This document shows positions 1-7,756 of a DNA stretch of 64,000 nucleotides, one piece after another. The notes below the pieces were generated by a model that saw only the letters and a program-made list of their open reading frames with translations, was not told where the DNA came from and made no database searches. The stretch's first letter is position 1. Each line of letters opens with the position of its first letter. The position numbers and the translations under genes are program-made. This DNA comes from Falsihalocynthiibacter halioticoli (GTDB lineage: Bacteria; Pseudomonadota; Alphaproteobacteria; Rhodobacterales; Rhodobacteraceae): positions 1 through 64,000 of the forward strand of contig NZ_JAOYFC010000001.1 in NCBI RefSeq assembly GCF_025802015.1, read 5' to 3'.

Positions 1-374
1 CTATCAATCCTGATGAGCACGGGAAAGGTACCGAACGCTCGCCGCGCTGAGCGCCCGATGTGGCAAAAAAATGAAACTGATAAATTACAGGGCGGGAAGC
101 GGAAGTTCGCTGCGGCTTGCGCAGAGGCCTGCTGAGCGTGAGAAAGCGGCCCTCACTTGGCTTTTCGCGATGGTCCGCATTCGACGGCGCTCTAAATGCT
201 GCAGCCTAGCCTTATCCAGCTGAATGGATGCAGGCAAAACGCTAACACCAGTGTAGGTATAGATCGCCCGATCGTCTATTTTTTCAAGTTGTTTCGACGG
301 AAAGTCGCGTGTCATGCGTTAGAGAGTTAAGATTGGTAAACAGACAGACCAGCCATGAAGTCGGAGAACTCGGA
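1..374. other. Leading stretch with no supported gene
   Basis: No convincing gene is seen here. A minus-strand open frame of 76 codons (85-315) has low-complexity Arg/Ser/Ala content in its second half and no recognisable domain. The promoter of the YHYH gene should lie in the last 100 bases. The stretch may be a degraded intergenic remnant. Confidence 0.4.
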
Positions 375-1376
375 ATGAGAATGAATGCTAAACTTTTAGC
401 CACAACCGCGATTGCGGTCGCCGCGGGCGTGTTCGGAGCTGTTTTTCTGAGCAATTCCACCCTGATGGCGCAATCAACGAATACCGAAACCACGGATACA
501 TCGCAGGCAGTGGCTACCGCCAAGTGGTCGGACAACGTGACGATCACGATAAACGATGATGATACGTTCCGTTATGAATCTGATGGTCTGCCATCCACTT
601 ATCTGGCGGACGTCTATTTGGTCCCAGATGATCCAGGTATGATGCCTTTTAGCACAAATCCTGATGCAACATTTTGGGATTTGAATGCTGCAGACATCGA
701 AGCTTCTCCGATCGACACAACAATCACAACATTACCAGTCTACAGCGAAACAACGACGGACACATCGTTGGGCCAAATCGGTATCGCCATCAACGGCGCG
801 CGCCTGTTCAATGACTACGAGGATATGGAACGCACGATCGTCGCACTTGATGACAATGTCATCCACGACCACGCCGCTTTTGTCGATGAATGCAACGGCC
901 ATCCTCTTGGTGATGGCACGACATATCACTACCACGGCATTCCGGTTTGCTTGACTGCGGAAATCGACGTCGATGGTGAGCATTCTTACATGATCGGGGT
1001 CCTGCAAGATGGCTTTCCCGTCTATTCCAACCAAGGTGAAAATGGCGAGATCATGGTGAATGCCGATCTGGATGAATGCGGCGGTCACTTTGGCCCAACT
1101 CCAGAATTTCCAGACGGTATCTATCACTACCACCTAACCGCTGACGAAGCGCCCTACACGATTGATTGCTACCACGGGGAAGTTGACATGGCACAGATGC
1201 GCGGTGGCGGCGGTGGTGGCCCGGACCTGTCGGCAGCTGCCGAGCAGCTGGGTATCTCGCAGAACGCGTTGGCAGAGGCCCTGGGCGATGGTCCACCGAA
1301 CTTTGAGGCCGCAGCGGAAACGCTTGGAGTGAGCGTTGATGTCTTGATGTCAGTGCTTCCTGCGCCTCCACAATAA
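375..1376 (+). CDS. Exported YHYH-domain protein
   Basis: A 333-residue protein starting with an export signal (short basic start MRMNAK, hydrophobic stretch, cleavage near LMAQ at about residue 33). The body carries the YHYH signature twice, at about residues 184-187 and 250-253, with nearby conserved Cys, His and Asp (HDHAAF, DECNGHP, DECGGHFG), as in the YHYH family (function unknown, metal binding often suspected). A Gly run is followed by two related helical repeats (AAAEQLGISQ and AAAETLGVSV) at the C-terminus. The ATG at 375 is preferred over an earlier in-frame codon at 309 because it puts the signal peptide at the N-terminus and has GGAG upstream. It is followed 10 bases later by another exported protein gene, so the two are probably co-transcribed. 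The role is not known. Confidence 0.85.
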   Translation: MRMNAKLLATTAIAVAAGVFGAVFLSNSTLMAQSTNTETTDTSQAVATAKWSDNVTITINDDDTFRYESDGLPSTYLADVYLVPDDPGMMPFSTNPDATFWDLNAADIEASPIDTTITTLPVYSETTTDTSLGQIGIAINGARLFNDYEDMERTIVALDDNVIHDHAAFVDECNGHPLGDGTTYHYHGIPVCLTAEIDVDGEHSYMIGVLQDGFPVYSNQGENGEIMVNADLDECGGHFGPTPEFPDGIYHYHLTADEAPYTIDCYHGEVDMAQMRGGGGGGPDLSAAAEQLGISQNALAEALGDGPPNFEAAAETLGVSVDVLMSVLPAPPQ

Positions 1377-1386
1377 GGGGGGCGCC

Positions 1387-1971
1387 ATGCGAACCATCGT
1401 ATATGGCGCCGTCGTTGCGCTTATGACGTTTGCCTGTTCCATGGCGATTTTGTCATGGACTGGCTCAACTGCAGAACCGGAAGCTGCCCAAGCGGCAGCC
1501 AATGCAGCCTTTGAGACCGCGCAGAGGCAGGAAATTTGCAGTACGGAGGACCCGACCGGCGCGGGCATGCCAACCACCATGGAAGCGGATATGACCCACA
1601 ATCATCCTTTGCGGGAAGTCGCTGCAGGTCTGCCGGTTCCCACGATCTCGCATCTTGTGTTTCCGGACGAGATGGACGGATACAATGTCCAAATTCTAAC
1701 GCAAAATTTTACCTTCACGCCTTCGGCGATCAACAAAGATGTAGTGGAAAATGAAGGCCATGCGCATCTCTACATAAACGGCGAAAAAATCTCGCGCGTT
1801 TATGGGAATTGGGTGCATATCCCTTCTAGTCTTTTGGTTACAGGGGCAAATGCTGTCAGCGTGACTTTGAATGCCAACGACCATAGTGAATGGGCGAAAG
1901 ATGGGAAGTCGATCGGTTCAACTGTCATTGTAGTCAAACCGGAATCGGGCGCATCAAACTCCAGCGAATAA
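1387..1971 (+). CDS. Exported protein of unknown function, partner of the YHYH protein
   Basis: A 194-residue protein with an N-terminal hydrophobic segment (about residues 6-25) that is either a signal peptide or a membrane anchor; a Cys at residue 17 (MTFACS) leaves a lipoprotein possible but not typical. The mature part has a beta-rich stretch (about 100-185) with NFTFTPSAIN, GHAHLYINGEK and NANDHSEWA, with His residues that could bind metal and a cupredoxin-like flavour. It starts 10 bases after the YHYH gene with GGGGGGCGCC upstream of ATG, which suggests one transcript and a shared extracytoplasmic task. I do not recognise a named family; the function is unknown. Confidence 0.75.
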   Translation: MRTIVYGAVVALMTFACSMAILSWTGSTAEPEAAQAAANAAFETAQRQEICSTEDPTGAGMPTTMEADMTHNHPLREVAAGLPVPTISHLVFPDEMDGYNVQILTQNFTFTPSAINKDVVENEGHAHLYINGEKISRVYGNWVHIPSSLLVTGANAVSVTLNANDHSEWAKDGKSIGSTVIVVKPESGASNSSE

Positions 1972-2112
1972 TTTATGTGTTCTGATAGCGCAAAAGCGGG
2001 CTTTCGCTGTATCGCAGAAGTTCGGTGATTTGGGCTCCTTCCGGTATCGGCGGCAGCGCACCAATGCCCGCTCCCCGGACAGGTGCGCTGACCGCTGACT
2101 TCTTTCAGCCAG

Positions 2113-3066
2113 TCAGAGTTGCCACTCAAACCCGACGGCCATTTCTGATTCATCCCAAAGTCGAGCCATGACGGTTTTGTCGTGAGCATGTGCGTTCAGC
2201 GTGCCCCTACCAACAGGGCCGACCGCTTCCATCCGACCCGTAGGACCGTAGAGGGCGCGTTGTTCGGTCAGAGCATCTTCAGTCGCGCACATGACTTCAG
2301 GGTATGAGCCTTGTTCCGCTGTTTGGACCATTGGCGTCTTGGTCATCAGCCACCAGATGAAACGCATCGTGCGGCTGCCGCTTGTTGTGATCAGAGAGGT
2401 TGCCGATGAACCAGGATGGCAGACGAAAACTTTAACATCCTTGCGCCCGGCAGCGACTAACCGGTCCTGAAGTTCGTAGGCAAACATCATCTGCGCCAGC
2501 TTGCTCTGCGAATAGGCGGTGTTCGCGCCGTAGCCTTCATCCCAGTTCATGTCGTCGAACTTGATGGTCTTGAGACCCATGTTGTAGCCGAGGCTGGCCA
2601 CGACAACGATCCGGCCTTTGCTTTCGGCGATGCGATCAAAGAGCAGACCATTGAGGAGGAAATGCCCGTAGTGGTTAGTGCCAAGCTGGCTTTCAAATCC
2701 ATCAACAGTCAACTTGCGCGTCGGTACCTGCGCGATCGCGGCGTTGTTGATCAGCGCATCGATGCGGGGCACGTTCTTCAGAACTTCTTCGGCAGCCTCG
2801 CGCACACTGTTCAGAACCGACAGGTCCATCCGGATATAGCTCACGTCGGCTTTTGTGCCGAATTCCTGTTTCAGGTCTGCGATTGCTGCCTCGGATTTCT
2901 CTGTCGAGCGGTTCAGCATCACCACTTTCGCGTTCTTCTTTAAAAGAATGCGCGCGGCTTGAAAACCTGCTCCTGCGTTGGCGCCGGTGATCACGTAGGT
3001 GTTGTTCGACAGGTCGCCGAGGCGTTCGGGTGTCCAGCCTTTGGGTCCAAATGTCGTGTCTGCCAT
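2113..3066 (-). CDS. Short-chain dehydrogenase/reductase (SDR)
   Basis: A 317-residue NAD(P)-dependent oxidoreductase of the classical SDR fold, closest in style to the retinol dehydrogenase/protochlorophyllide reductase-like branch. Seen motifs: dinucleotide-binding TGANAGAG at residues 27-34, NNA at 107-109, catalytic Ser158, and Tyr185-x3-Lys189 (YSQSK), followed by HPGSSAT. A GGAG sequence precedes the ATG. The substrate cannot be read from sequence. It is divergent from an AraC-type regulator 158 bases away, the usual arrangement when the regulator controls its neighbour. Confidence 0.88.
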   Translation of the reverse strand: MADTTFGPKGWTPERLGDLSNNTYVITGANAGAGFQAARILLKKNAKVVMLNRSTEKSEAAIADLKQEFGTKADVSYIRMDLSVLNSVREAAEEVLKNVPRIDALINNAAIAQVPTRKLTVDGFESQLGTNHYGHFLLNGLLFDRIAESKGRIVVVASLGYNMGLKTIKFDDMNWDEGYGANTAYSQSKLAQMMFAYELQDRLVAAGRKDVKVFVCHPGSSATSLITTSGSRTMRFIWWLMTKTPMVQTAEQGSYPEVMCATEDALTEQRALYGPTGRMEAVGPVGRGTLNAHAHDKTVMARLWDESEMAVGFEWQL

Positions 3067-3224
3067 CTTCTGTCTCCTGCCAGTCCACTGGCGATTTAGG
3101 TGTCGTTGTCTGAAAGTATAGATAGAAGCAGTTGAGGCCTGAAAATAGGCAATTTGATCTCAAATACTTGCACATTCGTCTCAACCCCGTTGCAAAAATG
3201 AAAGAGCTCTGCCAGCTAGGGCGC

Positions 3225-4139
3225 ATGAGCAAAGACCAGATCAAACACCTGATTGAACGCCATCTGCCGCAGGCGGGCCTTGTCGATACTGCACTGAAGG
3301 GCGTCCAGCTTTTCCGGGTGACCGAGACCATACCCTGCGTTCCTGTCGTATACGAGCCCACAGTCGTGGCTATCCTCAACGGCACAAAGGAAGCTGTCCT
3401 AGACGGTGAGCACCATATTTATGACAGCGATAAGTACATGCTCTGCCCAATGACATTGCCGGTGGAGGCGGGAACGCCACGGGCGTCCAAGGTGGATCCA
3501 CTACTAGGCGTTGTGATCACTTTGGAGCCAAGAGTAATGCGCGAGCTCACGATGGATATTGAAACGGCTTCCGGTGGCAACAGACAGCTTCAGGGCGCAG
3601 CCCCACAGGCGTTGGAATTGGCGTCTTGGGATGCTGGTTTCACGCAGGCTTTGCTGCGGCTTTTGGAATTGCTTGACAATCCGGTTCATCTAGAAGTGCT
3701 GGGAACAGGGAGGCTGCGCGAGTTGTATTACGCAGTGCTGATGGGAGAGGCTGGGGGTACTGCAAAACAGGCCTTTGGCGTCGGCAATGAGATTGCGCGC
3801 ACGATCGACTATCTTGCGAACCACCTGAACAAACAGGTAACTATCGACGAAATGGCCGACTACGTTGGCATGAGCCGCGCTGTCTTTCATCGGCGTTTCA
3901 AAGAAGCCACGACAATGTCCCCGATCCAATTTGTGAAGTCGATGCGGCTGAACAACGCCGCCATGAAGATTGCCGAAGGAAAGACCGTGTCGGAGGCGGC
4001 CTGGGACGCAGGCTATCAAAGCTACTCACAATTCAGCCGCGAGTTTAAGCGGATGTACGGCCAGTCACCCCGGAAATGGAGCAACGACCAACAACTTGCG
4101 ACGGGGGCCGACAAGCGCAAACTTAGCGGACCGTTATGA
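3225..4139 (+). CDS. AraC-family transcriptional regulator
   Basis: A 304-residue regulator with an N-terminal AraC_N-type ligand domain (about residues 20-170) and a C-terminal double helix-turn-helix DNA-binding domain (about 200-295; MADYVGMSRAVFHRRFKEA, then GYQSYSQFSREFKRMYG). The ATG at 3225 is chosen over an in-frame ATG at 3198 because AGGG lies just upstream of it and the family usually starts near there. It is divergent from the SDR gene, which is its most likely target; the shared 158-base intergenic region would hold the operator. The inducer is unknown. Confidence 0.87.
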   Translation: MSKDQIKHLIERHLPQAGLVDTALKGVQLFRVTETIPCVPVVYEPTVVAILNGTKEAVLDGEHHIYDSDKYMLCPMTLPVEAGTPRASKVDPLLGVVITLEPRVMRELTMDIETASGGNRQLQGAAPQALELASWDAGFTQALLRLLELLDNPVHLEVLGTGRLRELYYAVLMGEAGGTAKQAFGVGNEIARTIDYLANHLNKQVTIDEMADYVGMSRAVFHRRFKEATTMSPIQFVKSMRLNNAAMKIAEGKTVSEAAWDAGYQSYSQFSREFKRMYGQSPRKWSNDQQLATGADKRKLSGPL

Positions 4140-4213
4140 AGGCAGATCGAAGAGCTGCTTTGTCCGAATTGTCGTCATCGAACCTGTTGAAATGCTGCAC
4201 CATGTGTTGAGCG

Positions 4214-4231
4214 GCAGTTTCGGGAAACTGC
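4214..4231. repeat. Perfect 7-bp inverted repeat
   Basis: GCAGTTT-CGGG-AAACTGC, an 18-base dyad in the 280-base gap between the AraC gene and the convergent LldD-type gene. It could form a small hairpin and end transcripts of either gene, but no T-run follows on either strand. Confidence 0.35.
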
Positions 4232-4419
4232 AACGCAGCATCGGCGTGATCAGCCAATGTCGGCAACGGGCCGTTTTTGTAAGCGTTGCTGCGCTCGCGG
4301 CGTTGAATTCACGAGGGCAAACCTGCTGTTCAAACTTTGACTCCTAAGTCCGTTTTTTTCGCTTCGTCCCCTACACGAACCGTAGCTAGAGTTAGGGCAT
4401 GGTATTCACTAATTCGGGC

Positions 4420-5589
4420 TTAACGAGGCCGCGCAACCACCAAATCCGAATTGATGTCATTCATGTTGTCGACGCCGCACAGCGCCATGGCGACAGTCAA
4501 TTCGCGCCGCATGGCTGTCAGCAGATTTTCGACACCGTCTTCACCGCCGGCAGCGACAGCATAGGCCCAGGGCCGCCCGATCAGCACGCCATCCGCGCCA
4601 AGAGCCTTTGCGCGAAATACATCAAGACCAGAGCGGATACCGCCATCCAAAAGAACCTCGGCGCGCCCATCGATCTTGTCGCGCACCCCGGGCAGTACGG
4701 AAATCGAAGATGCGACACCATCGAGCTGACGCCCGCCATGATTGGAGACGATCACACCATCTGCACCTGCCTCGGCGGCTGAATGTGCATCCTCAGAGGA
4801 TAAAACCCCTTTGATGATCAACTTGCCGTTCCAAATGCCGCGCAACCATTCGATATCTTTCCACGTAACTGAGGCATCGAATTGGCTGCCGACCCACTCT
4901 CGGTATTGCGAAGGGTCTGTCGCCGCTGGCACGTATTTCGTGAGGTTTCCAAAGGTGTGCGGTTTGCCCTTGATACCTACATCAATCGCCCATTGCGGAT
5001 GGCTGAGATAGGACAGAAGACCTGCACGCAATTTCCCCCAAGCGCTGGCTCCACCCGCTATGCCATTGCGCACATCGCGGTATCGTTCGCCCACCACCGC
5101 CAGATCAACCGTGAAAACAAGAGTTCGGACACCAACATCCCAAGCGCGGTCTAGGATTTCCTGAACGATTGCGCGGTCGCGCAGCATATATAGCTGAAAC
5201 CAAAAGGGCTTGCTGCTAACGCTAGCGATCTCTTCCAGAGCGCAAATTGACACAGTAGACAAGGTGAATGGGACGCCTGCAGCATCGGCGGCTCGTTTGG
5301 CCTGCACTTCGGCGCGGCGGGCAAGCATGCCCCCCATGCCCACCGGGGCAAGTGCCAGCGGCATCTCGCAATTTTCACCTGCAAGCATTCCGTTTGTAGT
5401 GACGTTTGAAACATCTCGCATGACCCGTTGCTTCGGCTCAATTCGCGCGAAATCTGACACGTTCCGGCGCAGGGTCGCCTCGTCATAAGCACCACCGTCA
5501 ACATAATCAAAAAGGAAACGCGGCAGCTTGCGCTCTGCAATCCGGCGATAGTCCTCGGACGTGACGGGCACAAGGTTCATCGTCGGCAT
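4420..5589 (-). CDS. lldD: FMN-dependent alpha-hydroxy-acid dehydrogenase, LldD type
   Basis: A 389-residue TIM-barrel flavoenzyme of the L-lactate dehydrogenase/glycolate oxidase/mandelate dehydrogenase family, which oxidises an L-2-hydroxy acid to the 2-oxo acid. Family signatures seen: FLFDYVDGGAYDE near the N-terminus, LAPVGMGGML (FMN binding), and the active-site SNHGGRQLDG block at about residue 280 with the catalytic His, followed by LLDGGIRSG. The start at 5589 has GGAGG seven bases upstream. It is the last gene of the minus-strand TRAP/IOR/IlvD run, so its true substrate may be a 2-hydroxy acid made by that pathway and not lactate itself. Confidence 0.87.
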   Translation of the reverse strand: MPTMNLVPVTSEDYRRIAERKLPRFLFDYVDGGAYDEATLRRNVSDFARIEPKQRVMRDVSNVTTNGMLAGENCEMPLALAPVGMGGMLARRAEVQAKRAADAAGVPFTLSTVSICALEEIASVSSKPFWFQLYMLRDRAIVQEILDRAWDVGVRTLVFTVDLAVVGERYRDVRNGIAGGASAWGKLRAGLLSYLSHPQWAIDVGIKGKPHTFGNLTKYVPAATDPSQYREWVGSQFDASVTWKDIEWLRGIWNGKLIIKGVLSSEDAHSAAEAGADGVIVSNHGGRQLDGVASSISVLPGVRDKIDGRAEVLLDGGIRSGLDVFRAKALGADGVLIGRPWAYAVAAGGEDGVENLLTAMRRELTVAMALCGVDNMNDINSDLVVARPR

Positions 5590-5620
5590 CAGTATCCTCC
5601 ATCGCTTGGCATTTTCAACG

Positions 5621-5869
5621 TCATGGCATCACACTGTCAGGCACTTTGCCCGTTTCAATGCAAGGCATCACATTCATGAACAAACGTCTTGCCATGCCCG
5701 TCCGGTATTCCACTATCGCGCGGCCGATTTGCGGAGTCTGAGCGACGTCATTTGGAATGTCCGCGCCCGCCTCAACCGGAAGAAACCTGACGACCTGTCC
5801 GCCAATTTCCATGGGCGGCGGCGACAGCGCGCGCGACACAGTTATTGTCAATCCCATTGCGTCTGTCAC
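5621..5869 (-). CDS. Small ORF coupled to ilvD, unknown function
   Basis: An 82-codon frame between ilvD and the LldD-type gene. Its GTG start overlaps the ilvD stop codon (GTGA), which is typical of translational coupling, and it ends 31 bases before the next gene. The product is mostly soluble, with a stretch GGQVVRFLPVEAGADIP followed by TPQIGRAIVEYRTG. I recognise no domain. It may be a real small protein, or the remnant of a longer gene that once sat in this operon. The coupling and the lack of any other gene here argue for coding; no homology evidence is available. Confidence 0.4.
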   Translation of the reverse strand: MTDAMGLTITVSRALSPPPMEIGGQVVRFLPVEAGADIPNDVAQTPQIGRAIVEYRTGMARRLFMNVMPCIETGKVPDSVMP

Positions 5870-7737
5870 AGGTTGGCACCGAGGCGTTCAAGTTTGGTCA
5901 ACCGATCCACATCACGCGCACCACCTTTGTCAGCAGATGAGGCCATCAACCCGTAGACGCGCAGTGCGGTCGACACTTCGCGCACCCTTGTTTCGGGTTT
6001 CCACGCCTTGTCGCCGCGTGCATTCATCTCGTCGCGGCGGCGTTGAAGCTCCTCATCGCACACATCCAGATGCACAGAGCGATTGGGGATATCAAACTCA
6101 ATCGGATCGCCATCTTGCACCAGACCGATTACACCGCCAGAAGCCGCCTCCGGCGAGACGTGTCCAACGGAAAGGCCTGACGTTGCGCCGGAGAAGCGCC
6201 CATCGGTGATGAGACCAGCCTTGTCACCAAGACCCATGGCTTTCATCATCCCTGTGGGCGTCAGCATCTCGCGCATGCCTGGCCCGCCGCGCGGACCTTC
6301 GTAGCGGATCACCACGACATTGCCTGCTTGTACCGTGCCGTTGCGGATTTTCTCCAGCGCCTCTTCCATACTCTCAGAGACGATCGCCGTACCGCGGAAT
6401 GTCCAGAGGTTGTCCGGCACGCCAGCCGATTTCACAACGCAACTGTCGGGAGCCAGATTACCACGCAACACGGCCAGACCGCCATCTTCGGTAAAGGCAT
6501 GTTCAGCATTGCGGATCACGCCGTTTTCGCGGTCGGTGTCCAGTTCCTTGAAGCGGCTTGACTGCGAGAAGGCGCGAATGGATCGAATGCCACCTGGCCC
6601 TGCAGAAAAGAGCTTGCGCGCTGTTTCGTTCTCTGGGTTCGTGATGTCCCAGTCGGCGCAATACTCCGTCACTGGCTGGCCCAATACTGTCGGGACATCC
6701 CCGTTATACTTGCCCGCCTTGAGCAATTCATGCGCGACAGCCATCACGCCACCCGCCCGGTGCATATCTTCGATGAAAACCTCGTGCGCGGAGGGCGAGA
6801 CTTTGCACAAACAAGGCGTGTCGCGGCTGATCCGGTCGAAATCGTCGATGTTAAAGACGACACCGGATTCCTGTGCCACGGCCAAGAGGTGCAGGATCGT
6901 GTTGCTCGATCCGCCGATCGCCATCGTCATGCGCACGGCGTTCTCCAGCCCTTCACGGCTGCAAATCGAACGTGGCAAGACGCTGTCGTCACCATCGCGG
7001 TAATAGGCTTCGGCCATGCCGACGATGCGATGGGCGGCCTTGCGGAACAGCTCCTCTCGGTCAGTGTGGGTGGCTACGATTGTGCCGTTGCCGGGCAACG
7101 CCAATCCAAGCGCTTCGGTCAGGCAGTTCATCGAGTTAGCCGTCCCCATCAAGGCGCAGGAGCCGCACGTGGGACAGGCGCTTTCCTCGACTGCGGCAAT
7201 CTCCTCCTGTGTGGCTGTTGGGTCGCCCGCCACATAGATCGTGTCGATGGCGTCGATGCGCTTGGTCTCGTTGCGAAAGTCGAACTTGCCTGACTCCATC
7301 GGCCCGCCGGACACGAAGATCGTCGGGATGTTCAGCCGGTTCGCGGCCATCAGCATCGCAGGGGTTATCTTGTCGCAATTGCTCAGGCAGATCATCGCGT
7401 CGATCGCGTGGGCGTTGGCCATATATTCGCATGCATCCGCGATCAATTCACGCGAAGGGAGCGAATACATCATGCCCTCGTGGCCCATCGCGATTCCATC
7501 ATCGACAGCGATGGTGTTGAACTCTTTAGGCACACCACCAGCCGCGCGGATCTCCTTGGCCACAAGACGCCCCAGCGCTTGTAAATGAACGTGACCCGGC
7601 ACCATCTCGGTGAACGAATTCGCGATCCCGATGATAGGGCGGCCAAACTCTTCGGGCGCTGTTCCAGTTGCGCGCCAAAGCGCCCGCGCGCCTGTGTTCA
7701 TCGCGCCGACGGTGACTTTATCTGATCTGAGTTTCAT
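5866..7737 (-). CDS. ilvD: Dihydroxy-acid dehydratase (IlvD/Edd family)
   Basis: A 623-residue iron-sulfur dehydratase. In branched-chain amino-acid synthesis IlvD converts 2,3-dihydroxy-isovalerate and 2,3-dihydroxy-3-methylvalerate to 2-oxo acids. Conserved parts seen: VPGHVHLQALG, AVDDGIAMGHEGM, SNCDK (about residue 122) and ACPTCGSCALMGTANSMNC (about 195), which supply cluster-binding cysteines, and the C-terminal DGRFSGATSGLSVGH. It keeps the length and motifs of true IlvD, not of the shorter sugar-acid dehydratases. Its place between an indolepyruvate:ferredoxin oxidoreductase gene (19 bases upstream) and a hydroxy-acid oxidase gene is unusual and suggests a catabolic paralogue or a shared 2-oxo-acid pool. 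Confidence 0.92.
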   Translation of the reverse strand: MKLRSDKVTVGAMNTGARALWRATGTAPEEFGRPIIGIANSFTEMVPGHVHLQALGRLVAKEIRAAGGVPKEFNTIAVDDGIAMGHEGMMYSLPSRELIADACEYMANAHAIDAMICLSNCDKITPAMLMAANRLNIPTIFVSGGPMESGKFDFRNETKRIDAIDTIYVAGDPTATQEEIAAVEESACPTCGSCALMGTANSMNCLTEALGLALPGNGTIVATHTDREELFRKAAHRIVGMAEAYYRDGDDSVLPRSICSREGLENAVRMTMAIGGSSNTILHLLAVAQESGVVFNIDDFDRISRDTPCLCKVSPSAHEVFIEDMHRAGGVMAVAHELLKAGKYNGDVPTVLGQPVTEYCADWDITNPENETARKLFSAGPGGIRSIRAFSQSSRFKELDTDRENGVIRNAEHAFTEDGGLAVLRGNLAPDSCVVKSAGVPDNLWTFRGTAIVSESMEEALEKIRNGTVQAGNVVVIRYEGPRGGPGMREMLTPTGMMKAMGLGDKAGLITDGRFSGATSGLSVGHVSPEAASGGVIGLVQDGDPIEFDIPNRSVHLDVCDEELQRRRDEMNARGDKAWKPETRVREVSTALRVYGLMASSADKGGARDVDRLTKLERLGANL

Positions 7738-7756
7738 TTTTTAGTGCTCCGTTATT

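Noticed and set aside
85..315. Minus-strand frame of 76 codons before the YHYH gene
   Set aside because: No domain, Arg/Ser-rich second half and no supporting neighbour; treated as non-coding.
3970..4347. Plus-strand frame overlapping the end of the AraC gene
   Set aside because: More than a third lies inside the AraC gene in another frame and the rest has no recognisable content.
5866..7737. IlvD as a sugar-acid (arabinonate-type) dehydratase
   Set aside because: Its length and the NCDK and CPTCGSC regions match true IlvD better, though a catabolic role remains possible from context.
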